Source of the DNA: Ophiothrix spiculata
Taxonomy: Eukaryota > Echinodermata > Ophiuroidea > Amphilepidida > Ophiotrichidae
DNA length: 29,895 nucleotides
Direction: 5' to 3' (one strand)
Assembly: GCA_000969725.1 (NCBI GenBank)
Contig: JXSR01S011259.1
Within the stretch, counting starts at the first letter, position 1. Every line of letters starts with the position of its first letter. Under the pieces are notes generated by a model. It had not been told where the DNA came from. It did no database searches and worked only from the letters and a program-made list of their open reading frames with translations. This document shows, piece by piece, positions 19,156 to 27,318 of the stretch. Both the position numbers and the translations under genes were made by a program.

Positions 19156-19476
19156 TCAAAGGTTAAGGTGTCAAATTGTGTATCTTGGACCAGCGATCAA
19201 AAGTGTCAATGGTGACCCCGTCGTCCGATCTTAAACTGGGGGTCAAAGGTCAAAAGAAAGGTCAAAGGTTAAGATCTCAAATTGTTCGTCTTGGACTAGC
19301 GATCAAAAGTGTCAATGGTGACCCCATCGTCCGACCTTTCACGGGGGTCAAAGGTCAAAAGAAAGGTCAAATTTTCAACTTTGTCCTATTTCAAAGGTTG
19401 AGGTGTCAAATTGTACGTCTTGGACCAGCGATCAAAAGTGCCAATGGTGCCCCTGTTGTATGACCTTTCCCTTGGG
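19156..19476 (+). repeat. Tandem repeat, about 106 bp unit, three copies
   Basis: Units start with TCAAAGGTT at 19156, 19262 and 19391. The second is 129 bp because it carries an extra TTTTCAACTTTGTCCTATT piece that also precedes unit 1. Each contains CTTGGACCAGCGATCAAAAG-like sequence and the first two end in GGTCAAAGGTCAAAAGAAAG. An open frame crosses the array (19176-19463) and repeats AIKSVNGDP-type peptide, but this follows from the DNA repeat. Confidence 0.88.
19240..19357 (+). promoter_or_regulatory. Three DR1-type nuclear-receptor motifs
   Basis: GGGTCAAAGGTCA at 19240-19252 and 19345-19357, and AGGTCAAAGGTTA at 19259-19271, match the DR1 pattern (AGGTCA N AGGTCA) bound in animals by RXR, HNF4, COUP-TF and PPAR/RXR. 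Further single AGGTCA half-sites lie between (for example 19364-19369). They belong to the tandem repeat of a transposon. Binding is not shown by the sequence alone. Confidence 0.5.
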
Positions 19477-19530
19477 ATCCACCCCACAACTGAATGATTA
19501 AGTAGGCAGTCAATACGCAGGCGAGACTAC

Positions 19531-19544
19531 TGGTTCGCGAACCA
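19531..19544. repeat. Perfect 14-bp palindrome TGGTTCGCGAACCA
   Basis: It sits 3 bp beyond the right terminus of the GTCTCGCCTG element and has a CpG-containing centre. Confidence 0.8.
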
Positions 19545-20021
19545 TCTTGTTTTATTTTTACTAGCCTACATGGTCTTTTCAAATATTTAAAAAAGTGAAC
19601 TTGTCAAGAAGCTGCATTTACGGCTGGTTTAGGATGGACGGTCACTTACGTGATCATTTGTTACAAGCCTCGAGTGAAAGTCAGCATTTTTTTCTTTTTG
19701 AGCTACAGTATATAAAATACACATGAAAGTTCCATTCTGAAAATATTGAGATTTTTGCAGAATTATATCAAAAAGTTCAATATCAGCTTTCATTTCACTT
19801 CAAAATATTTGAAAACTAAAAATCATGAATTGCACCTTTAAAGTCAGTTCACGTTGGCACACGCCTCTAACCTACGCAGGTTGTCGTTACTATCGGTCGC
19901 TTTTAAAATTTTGGGATGACATAGAATAAGATTTGATGTCGTTGAGATATCGTTGGCCACCGCAACCCTCGGTTCTTTGACGTTTCCATGATCGTTTGTA
20001 GCAGTCTATATTCGTTTAGAG

Positions 20022-20077
20022 GTCGTCACAATTTCGTCGGTAATAGTTGTCAACAACACTTGACGAATTGTGACGAC
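20022..20077. repeat. Hairpin GTCGTCACAATT...
   Basis: GTCGTCACAATTTCGTC (20022-20038) pairs with GACGAATTGTGACGAC (20062-20077) with a single bulged base around a 23-bp loop. It belongs to the CpG-rich flank of the outer element. Confidence 0.8.
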
Positions 20078-20261
20078 ATATTGCAGTGGATAACGAATTG
20101 TAACGACTTTGGGTTACGTAAGTGAACTTATGATGGCGCATTGCAATGATGGGTTACGATGTGTAAACAATTGTCCATAATTTCAGTCAACTTTTGTCAG
20201 TATTTTGTGGTTTTATACATAGTTCTTTTTATTAGAGCTGTTAGTAGGAATGATTGTACCA

Positions 20262-21250
20262 CCTGCACAGGGTTGGTGATTTTTTGGATTAAAAAATCAA
20301 TCATGATCATAAAAAACAGGCTTAAACTGTATTTGAACTGCTAGACCAAATACAGTTGACAAGTATCCTAAGTTGAAATATGTATTTTAACATTTGACAA
20401 ACAATCCACTAAATTAAATGAATCAAAAGTTGCAAAAAACAAAATCTTTACATTTAGTGATTCAATTGGTGTCCATCAGGATACACAACTGCCTTGGGAC
20501 TGAAAAAGCTGTGAAACTATAGTTGTCTTGTTCAACGCTTTTAAAATGGAATAGATCCTAAATTCAAATTAAGATGTTTACATTGTTTCAGGAAGCAAAG
20601 GAGTGGACTTGATTGTCATCTAAAGTTATGATTAGCTTCTACATATACATATTATAGTGCCTAATGGTGCAATTCTTGATTCCGATTTGAATGACAGCCT
20701 TGCCTCTTTTCTAGCTAAATAATAATAAGAAGAGAACAACATAAATTATTGCTGAAAATTTCACTTGATCTGACCATTCATTTTCAAGTTGCAAACTTTT
20801 ACAGCATCTTAAAAATACTCTATGGCTACTGTGTTGTAATTATTGCCGAGCCCCAACAATAATCTTAAAATGACACACTTTTGGATTGATCAACAAAATG
20901 CAAGCACTTTTGCATGAAGGTTTGGGGGTTTGTAACATATTCCAGTCAATTATCATTATTAGCTCAAAAACTCAATTTTGAACATTTGCTTAAACTATAT
21001 AACAGAATAACTAAAAGATTGTTAATGTTTCATAAGATTGGTTTATTGTTAAAAATTGTGTTGTTTGGAAAATGTTTATAATTGTGTTCTTGCATCTAAT
21101 GAATATTAATTGAAAATTATTTCAAAACTGTTTCGAAAGTGCTTGTAGAGAAATTGAAGTGATTCAATTGAAATCCAAGTGATTTAAATCGCGATTTAAA
21201 TAGGTGATTTAAATTAATGTGATTTTAATCAAACAACCTTGCACCCGCAC
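20262..21250. mobile_element. Inner element with TGCA(C/A)RGGTTG ends
   Basis: CTGCACAGGGTTGGTGATTT near 20262-20282 is loosely complementary to TGATTTTAATCAAACAACCT with TGCACC at 21219-21246. The right subterminal part has GATTTAAATC palindromes (21180-21210), including GATTTAAATCGCGATTTAAA. The TTAA-type MITE copy at 20661-20990 lies inside it, and the whole lies inside the 19848-21510 element. Confidence 0.4.
20661..20990 (-). mobile_element. TTAA-type MITE, copy 2 (diverged, reversed)
   Basis: Read on the minus strand it aligns along its length with 17785-18140. Examples are GACCATTCATTTTCAAGTTG (20771-20790) against the complement of 18008-18032, and CTATGGCTACTGTGTTGTAA against 17970-17998. 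The left end GGTGCAATTCTTGATT preserves the TIR; the right end is eroded. Confidence 0.7.
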
Positions 21251-21614
21251 AAACTTCTAGTCACGTTACTGTTGCCGTAACCATTCGATAGCATTCGTTC
21301 CTTTACGTCTTTAAAGTCAGGCCAAACTCTTAATTTATCAGTAAGTCTGTGTTTCTTTCAGCAACCACTCGTCACTTGTTGCCGTCATGTCGCTGAGACT
21401 CGTTACTATCCGTCAACAAACTTTGATTTTTCATCTTTACTCGTTGCTTGTCGTTTGTGATTCTGGAATACGTTACCCTACGTCGAGGGCCATGTCGTCC
21501 TAATGTAAATGCACCATTACACTGCAGATTTCATTAACTACTTGGTTTAGTCTGGTATGAATCGATATTTATAAGAACTTTTCTGTTGACGGACTTGTAA
21601 ACTGCCAGTCTTAG

Positions 21615-21719
21615 TTAGGGCAGCACTGTGGTCTTCCAGGGATTTCCCCTCTAGAAGCTGTAACAAGTTTTGGTGACACTGCCTCTGTATGTGATAACTA
21701 CAATAATGAAGTCAGATAA
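21615..21719 (+). pseudogene. Possible decayed sushi (CCP)-like exon fragment
   Basis: After an acceptor-like TCTTAGTTAG a short frame reads QHCGLPGISPLEAV, then TSFGDTASVCDNYNN, to a stop at 21717-21719. C-x2-P spacing followed by FGDTAS-V-C resembles the first half of a CCP/sushi module (consensus C..L..P..G.V.....GDTA.Y.C..GY), with one residue apparently lost before the second Cys and the rest of the module absent. This is a resemblance by eye; the stop and missing half argue for a relic or chance. Confidence 0.2.
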
Positions 21720-21995
21720 TAACTTGATTAATATACAGGAATTGAAATTTGAATTCTAAGAATTCTTTATCTTTTAAGACAATATGTCTGTTTCCAAGAA
21801 ACTGACAAGACAGGAAATAGCTGATCCAGTGAATTGTTGGATTCTTATAACCTCAACCTTTTAATGATAAGCTTTTGATAAGATGGAACCATGGTCTAGA
21901 AAATTGAAAGAAAAATAAGCTTTAGTCAAATGTATAGTGTTATTAAATGTCGCTAATTGCCACTTCAGCAAAAGATGCTGGTCCGATGGGTCGTT

Positions 21996-22331
21996 TACTC
22001 TATTAAATTAATAGGAAGTGAAAAAGATTTCACTCTAAACGAGTGAAATTATAGAGTGAATTTTGACTCTTAAAAAGAGTAAAATCTTAACAATGTCTTT
22101 CAAGAGTGAAATGTCACTCTTAAAAGAATGAGTTTTTTACTCTTTTGGAGTGAATTTTTCACTCTTTCTAAGAGCTGGTCCCTTGTGTCACTCTTTTACG
22201 AGTAATTTCTTTAATGGGTATTGAAATTTAAATTTGATCGTTTGTAGAAGAGTGATTTTGAATTCTTTAAAGAGTGACAATTCACTCTTGAAAAGTGAAT
22301 TATTTTTAAGATTTCACTCTTTTACATTAAG
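21996..22331. repeat. GAGTGAAA palindrome cluster
   Basis: Over about 335 bp the words GAGTGAAA/GAGTGA and TTTCACTC/TCACTCTT alternate at 10-30 bp intervals, as in the MITE at 5961-6228. It starts TTTACTCTATTAAATTAATA and ends TTTCACTCTTTTACATTAAG. Overall arm-to-arm pairing is poorer than in the 5961 copy, so it is older or composed of more than one element. Confidence 0.6.
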
Positions 22332-23600
22332 AAAAAATTAAACAAATTGTATTATGATACTGCATTCTAGACTGAAAATCATAAAGTAGTAGTAAATCAT
22401 AGTAATTTGTGGCAAACCATGACATAATATCCAAACCTGGTATACAATCAGAAATTGTTAACTTGACAACCATTGTTTGTTTCTTAAAATCGGAATCTGG
22501 AAGTTTAAGTTAGCTCATTTATAGAGACTATTAATAGCGTAAGAGCCCTTTGGCATGGGGCTTAAGTTGATGTGTTTCACATCAGTTCAGTTAAAACTGA
22601 ATAGAAAACAATCCTCATTAATTTGGCCATTTTGAAAGGTACAATCAAATTTCTTGTTAAAACAAAAGTGAAACTTGAGTTTAAAAATGGTAAATGTTTT
22701 AATCATTAGTCAATATTTAAGAACTATTAAGCAATGTTAAGAACAAAAACGTGGCAGTTAAGGCTCTTCTAAAGCAATCTTGAGTCTTTGGGATGTCATT
22801 AATCCAACTGACTCTACTGATCTGGTGTGTACATTTGTTCATATCAAAACTGATCTTAGTCAGTGGCGGAGTTAGAGGGGGGTGCAGCTTTACAATACCT
22901 TCAAAGTATATCATTTCTCTCTAGGAGTCGGACCATGCTTCGCGTTTGACTCCAATTGGAGTGTTGCGAAGTATTTAAAGCAGAAGCAGAATCAGAAGTA
23001 TTGCAAATTACACGTACTTGTAGCATTTAGATATTTAGGCAAAATGGGAGTAGAGAAATAATAATAATTAAAAAACTACAGTATATTGTCTCTGAAAAGT
23101 CTGAAAGTAACACCTTTTCCGAAGTGTAGTGTAGTGGGAGACCAGAATCCAGGGGAAATGAACAACATATCCACAAAAACCACATCATCCGGAAATTTAC
23201 ATGAGTGAAAAGAAGCCTAAAGACATGAAAACTCCACTCTCAGCCTGCAACGCTATCAGAAAACGCTTGACTCTTAAGGTTGAGACATAAAATTAGTGTT
23301 AAACAGTTCATTTGAACATAAATACCCCCAGAAGAATAGAGCTCAATGATGGTTTAAAAGTTGAAGGACAATTTCCCGAACTCTGCGATTCTCTTCAAAA
23401 TGTTTTTGTATTGACTTCCAAAAAAACATTCTTGTTCTTTGGGTTTGTATAGGCCTATTGCGCCTCTGGATATGGGTGGGGCTATTTTGGGTGATTATTT
23501 GTTATGATGGGGCAATAGTAAAACACTGATTTGGTTGGTGATTGGAGGCGCCCCCAGGATGGGCGATGTTAATTAAGTTGAAGTTTGCCCCCATCGGTAG
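22332..23600. other. Unannotated DNA with one hAT-like terminus
   Basis: CAGTGGCGGAGTTAGAGGGG at 22861-22880 looks like a hAT-type end, but no partner end is visible. Otherwise no coding signal. TAGGCCTA occurs at 23450-23457. Confidence 0.35.
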
Positions 23601-23940
23601 GATTAGTGTTGAAGTAGCAATATGTTAGTTTGTTGACAATTACAGGAGTAAAACTAGTAAATAATGGCTTGATGAAAAATAAAGGTGAAATAATCATCAA
23701 TCTTCCTTAGATGTACTCAATGTTCCGTTCACAACATTGACTACATCATGACTACCCAGACAATTACAGTATCCCTCTTGGATACATTTGGATTAGTGTG
23801 GAAGTAGCAAGATGTTGGATTGTTGACAATTACGGAGTAAATAATGGCTTGGTGAAATATAAAGGTGAAATTATTGCATACTCATCCATAATACACTCAA
23901 TATTGGCTACATGGACAAAAACTTAACAGTACGTCACTAA
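23601..23940 (+). repeat. 190-bp imperfect tandem duplication
   Basis: GATTAGTGTTGAAGTAGCAA at 23601 recurs as GATTAGTGTGGAAGTAGCAA at 23791, and TTGTTGACAATTAC, GTAAATAATGGCTT and ATAAAGGTGAAAT follow in the same order in both. Divergence is around 15-20 percent by eye. No ORF is conserved. Confidence 0.8.
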
Positions 23941-24079
23941 ATCACAGTGCCAGGCGCGTAGCCACCGCCCGGACAGGTCTGACAATGTCCAACCAATATT
24001 TTGGGGAAAAAAAAGATTTAAAAAAAATACATTGATTGATAAAAGTCAACGTTTAGTGCCAACTTGAAGCACCAATTAG

Positions 24080-24380
24080 ACAAAATCTATGCACAAAAAT
24101 TAAATTGCGTGAATAGTGTTTCCAAATTCCAATATTTTCTAACTACTGAGGGGGCACATCCCCCTCAGGCACCCCCTTTATATGTTTTGTTCCCCTGTTC
24201 AATACAAGTCCTTTGCCTACAATTGATGGGAAAAGTGTTCACTTCAGCATCAGCTATATAGCAAAAACTATATATGCACAAAATTGTGTGAATAGTGTTT
24301 CCAAATTCCAAAATTTTCTAACTACTGAAGCTTACTGAGGGGGCACATCCACCTCAGACATCCCTTTTGCATGTGTTGTA
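24080..24380 (+). repeat. Duplicated segment, 179-bp period
   Basis: GTGAATAGTGTTTCCAAATT at 24109 recurs at 24288, followed in both by TTTTCTAACTACTGA, GAGGGGGCACATCC and CCTCAG. Unit 2 contains a 10-bp insertion (AGCTTACTGA). Confidence 0.85.
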
Positions 24381-24645
24381 GGAAAAATTGGCGATTACTC
24401 TATTTTTGTTGTCGGCAAATTACTTTGGTTTGTTGGGAAAAAATACCAATATCTAGTTTTTGTTGAGCTTATCAGAAAATAATTCCTCTACACCCACCAT
24501 TAACAAAGTTTTGGGAATGCCAATAGAATTGTATTTTTCTTCGATTTCTATCATTTTTTAAAGATTTAAATTTGTGAAGGGAAGTGATAAATTACCCACC
24601 AGGAGAGACCGCCTCCAGCATCAATACATTCAAAAGTGCTTTAGC

Positions 24646-24730
24646 TTTGGGGGCTCCGCCCCCTGGACCCCCGCTGGGGACTTCGCCCCTAGACCCACCA
24701 GGGCCCTTGGCGGGCCCCTGGACCCCACGC
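24646..24730 (+). repeat. GC-rich segment with GGGGCTCCGCCCC hairpins
   Basis: GGGGGCTCCGCCCCC (24649-24663) is a self-complementary hairpin, followed by GGGGACTTCGCCCC and CAGGGCCCTTGGCGGGCCCC-type words. It contrasts sharply with the flanking DNA and marks the right side of the 23951-24774 element. Confidence 0.75.
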
Positions 24731-24779
24731 CATTTTTTTTGCCGACCAACCAAAAATTTGTGGCTACGCGCCTGAGTGC

Positions 24780-25512
24780 ATATAGTTTCCATTGATATAA
24801 TTTTGCTTGTTTAAAACTGCAGTAAAGACCAGAATTCTATGTTGAGTCGATGCTTTAATACTAGGTTCGTGAATTTACCATAGGCGAGGGTCGCAGGTGC
24901 GACTACAAACCGCCATGATCATTCCATGTTTTGGAGTTCAATGATGATTTTCTTAACTTTGTGAAATGAGATATTGTAAGATTCAGTGTGGATGTGATTA
25001 ATGCTAGGAAGGTAACAGGCTCATGGAAGAGGAGTGATGACCCCTCACCGCAAAAGTTACAATGACCCAATCACTTCAAAATAATAACATATGAACATGC
25101 ACTCCGACCTGTGCAAAATACAGGCTGTCCATTTTACATTATTTTATATAGGCCTATCTGGTGAAATCTGAAAGAGAAATAAAACGACAATGAATATGTG
25201 GGGTTAGGTCAATGGAGGGTTAAGGATTGGGAGGGATAAAAATGCCATGAAAAGACTTATTTCAGATCATTTTGAACATTCTTTTGGCTCTATGGATAGG
25301 TGAAGGAATTGAAAGGTGAAATATAAAGGATTTGTTAAAGATTGTCTCAAGATTTAGGGTTTTGATTGTCATAGTGGGGACTAGTTTAGAATATCTTGTG
25401 ATTGCTTTATAAGTCCATGATTATTTATCGCAAGGTGTAGTCGGGTCTTGGATTAGAGGAGGGGGTTTTCCAGGGTTTGTCTAAATACTATGTCATGAAC
25501 TTTTTGATACAG
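24780..25512. other. Unannotated DNA
   Basis: I see no element or coding signal. TAGGCCTA occurs at 25149-25156. Confidence 0.45.
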
Positions 25513-25716
25513 AATTACCAAATGTTTGAAGTTTGCAAGTTGAAAGTCATGTCAGATCAAAACTGCTCTTGCCTTCAAAGCTGTCCTATCAACTGGTCAT
25601 ATTATGCTCATTCAGAGAATGTCACACTTTATGAACGAAATGAAAGAGTTTTGTATGAAGAGTTTGATGTGTGGCCATTGGCAGGCAGACTTGACTTTAA
25701 TACTCAATTTATGTAA
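25513..25716 (+). CDS. Candidate exon, extracellular Cys-rich (CxCxxxC)
   Basis: An acceptor-like ACTTTTTGATACAG (AG at 25511-25512) is followed by 67 open codons ending at TAA 25714-25716. The peptide begins NYQMFEVCKLKVMSDQ, continues NCSCLQSCPINWSYYAHSEN and ends LAGRLDFNTQFM. CxCxxxC, three N-glycosylation sequons (NCS, NWS, NVT) within 30 residues and many aromatics fit an extracellular domain. The CxCxxxC....Y pattern recalls the cysteine-rich region of DEG/ENaC channels, but this is a loose resemblance. An internal GT after ACTCAATTTAT could be a donor. It may be a lone exon, a relic, or chance. Confidence 0.3.
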   Translation, partial: NYQMFEVCKLKVMSDQNCSCLQSCPINWSYYAHSENVTLYERNERVLYEEFDVWPLAGRLDFNTQFM

Positions 25717-26020
25717 CTGTGAAATACAAAGTTACTGGAAATGTCAAACTCGTTGAACGGATTCAACTAAACTTTGAAACCGAAACTTCTTTAGTGGTGA
25801 TTTTTCAAATGAAAACTGAAAAATAATTTAGACAAATCGACTAAAGGAAATTCTTGAATAGACTAAAGGACGTTTAACTATCACAATTCTAGAATAGTCC
25901 AGTTAAATTGGAAAATACTATAATGTCAGGGGAAGGAGAGACATTTTGAATACAAAAAGAATACCTAGAAATTTCAAATACCTGTATCTTATGTAGCATT
26001 TTTGAAATGCTCTAAACTAG
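25717..26020. other. Unannotated AT-rich DNA
   Basis: No supported feature. Confidence 0.5.
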
Positions 26021-26150
26021 GCTAAGGGGCTGCTTCAAAGCTCAACTGATGGTTGCCTGCCGGTTCTGGGCAGTTCATCTGGAATACACAATAGCCAACC
26101 GCTCAGAACAGACAGAAAACCGCCGGTTGAGTTTTGAAGTGGCCCCTAAC
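26021..26150. mobile_element. Short TIR element (about 130 bp)
   Basis: GCTAAGGGGCTGCTTCAAAG then CTCAACTGATGG at 26021-26052 is complementary, with mismatches, to CCGCCGGTTGAG then TTTTGAAGTGGCCCCTAAC at 26120-26150. No ORF. Confidence 0.65.
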
Positions 26151-26190
26151 AAAAATTTTGATCACTTTTCCGAATGCAAGATCATTGTTG

Positions 26191-26254
26191 AAAACCAACA
26201 GTGAAATATAAGTACTCTTTTTTTAAAGAGTACTTACATTTCACTGTTGGTTTT
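26191..26254. repeat. Near-perfect hairpin, 30-bp stem and 4-nt loop
   Basis: AAAACCAACAGTGAAATATA with AGTACTCTTT (26191-26220) pairs with AAAGAGTACT followed by TACATTTCACTGTTGGTTTT (26225-26254) around TTTT, with a single mismatch. Flanking sequence does not pair. Confidence 0.9.
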
Positions 26255-26786
26255 TAAAAGTCTTCTTAGTTAGAGGTAATTAAGAAATTACTCAAAAATT
26301 CTTGTAAATGAGTAACACTAGGTTTTCTGTGTCTGAAAATTTCAAGGATTATATTATGCATATCATAGCACTTTTCCAGAAAAAAGAAAGATCCGTTTTC
26401 CTCCTCATTTTTGAAAACAAGCAAATGGTAAGTTTATTATTATGTGGCCCAAGAACATTTCTGTCTGATAGCAAATGACAGTTTCATAATATGTTGGTTT
26501 CATCAATAGTATCAGAACAAACCACTAATCTCTATCGAAATCCAAGAGGTCATAAGATGGATGGCTGTTGCGATAAATGGTTTGATCTTCATATGGTTCA
26601 AATCACAGGATTTTATTAGATAATATTTTGGATGTGACTTTATACTTTGAAAGTACAATAACAGACCCGGATTTAATGCAAGTTTAAATGTGAAACAATG
26701 GTAGAATGTGATTACTCATGGATATACAGCATAGATGTCATAGGATCATATTGGCGCAATGAAGTTGGCTAACTTAAAATTAAATT
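26255..26786. other. Unannotated AT-rich DNA
   Basis: No coding signal, palindrome or known repeat seen. Confidence 0.5.
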
Positions 26787-27318
26787 CAGGCTAAGGCAGC
26801 CTAAGAATGACAAATGCATGCTAAGATAGATGCAAGCAGGCTATAGAAGACAAAAATAGGCAAATGCAGGCTAGGGCAAGTGCAAGCAGGCTGACACGGG
26901 TTTTAGAAGGAAAGTGCAGGCTAAGGCAGGTGCAAGAAGGATGTAGAAGGCTAAGGCTAAGATTGGCAAATGCAGGCTAAGGAATATGCAAGCAGGTACA
27001 GCAGGCTAAGATAGGCAAATGCAGGCTAAGGAATATGCAAGCAGGCCACAACAGGCTAAGATGGGCAAATGCAGGCTAGGGCAGGCTAAAGCAGGCTAAG
27101 AAAGGCAAATACAGGCCAAGGAAGGTGCAAGCAGGCGTGAGTCAGGCTGAGAAATGCAAATGCAGGCTAAGGCAGGTGCAAGCAGGCTAAGAAACAGAAA
27201 TCAAAGCTAAGACAGGTGCAAAGCGACAGTTGAAGCAAACTGGGAAAGGCAAATGCAGCTAAAGCAGCTGTAAATAGACTGAAGCAGGCTAAGAATGTTA
27301 AATGCAGGCTAAGACAGG
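26787..27318 (+). repeat. Degenerate GGCTAAG/GGCAAATGCAGG minisatellite
   Basis: About 530 bp consist of shuffled words CAGGCTAAG, GGCAAATGCA, GGTGCAAGCAGG and GGAATATGCAAGCAGG. The best-preserved pair has a period of 49 bp (GGCAAATGCAGGCTAAGGAA at 26965 and 27014). Strand composition is skewed: purine-rich and poor in T on the plus strand. No open frame persists. Confidence 0.88.

Larger units (their letters stand above)
18902..19527. mobile_element. GTCTCGCCTG-ended element with internal tandem repeats
   Basis: GTCTCGCCTG (18902-18911) and CAGGCGAGAC (19518-19527) are exact complements. Inside are a 7-bp GC-rich tandem (18949-18988), a moderately AT-rich middle and a roughly 106-bp tandem repeat (19156-19476). 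A perfect palindrome TGGTTCGCGAACCA follows at 19531-19544 and may belong to the element. This architecture of a TCCG-type tandem followed by GGTCAAAGGTCA tandems is, in my recollection, common in marine invertebrate repeats, but I cannot name the family. Confidence 0.6.
18181..19645. mobile_element. Composite TIR element, copy B
   Basis: GTGACCGTCC with AAATGAGCCACAAATGCAGC at 18181-18215 is complementary to GCTGCATTTACGGCTGGTTT with GGACGGTCAC at 19611-19645. The interior next to each TIR matches copy A at 668-1996 (18208-18360 and 19569-19645). Two foreign blocks lie inside: a long-TIR element at 18526-18897 and a GTCTCGCCTG element at 18902-19527, nearly back to back. No transposase ORF. 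Confidence 0.7.
19848..21510. mobile_element. Outer element of a nest, with CGTTAC/ACGA motifs
   Basis: TTCACGTTGGCACACG at 19848 is loosely complementary to the right-hand CATGTCGTCC with TAATGTAAAT near 21490-21510. Both flanks (19850-20160 and 21250-21500) are unusually rich in CGTTAC, CGAC and TTCGT words, for example TCGTTACTATCGGTCG (19884) and TCGTTACTATCCGTCAAC (21403). The middle holds a different element. Ends are approximate. Confidence 0.35.
23951..24774. mobile_element. TIR element CAGGCGCGTAGCCAC, target duplication AGTGC
   Basis: CAGGCGCGTAGCCAC (23951-23965) and GTGGCTACGCGCCTG (24760-24774) are exact complements. AGTGC lies directly outside both (23946-23950 and 24775-24779). 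The terminus resembles hAT-like CAGTGGCGTAGCCA ends. The interior has a 179-bp-period duplication and a GC-rich stretch near the right end. Short ORFs in the GC-rich part are composition artefacts; there is no transposase. Confidence 0.75.

Noticed and set aside
19176-19463. 95-codon ORF with repeated AIKSVNGDP-like peptide
   Set aside because: The peptide repeat is a by-product of the DNA tandem repeat; unit lengths of 106 and 129 bp do not preserve one frame by design and nothing else suggests coding.
24574-24795. Pro/Gly-rich ORFs in three frames
   Set aside because: All follow from the GC-rich repeat segment; openness in several frames on both strands is a composition effect.
26787-27318. 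CRISPR-like array
   Set aside because: No constant repeat alternates with unique spacers; words are shuffled and degenerate, and the genome looks eukaryotic.
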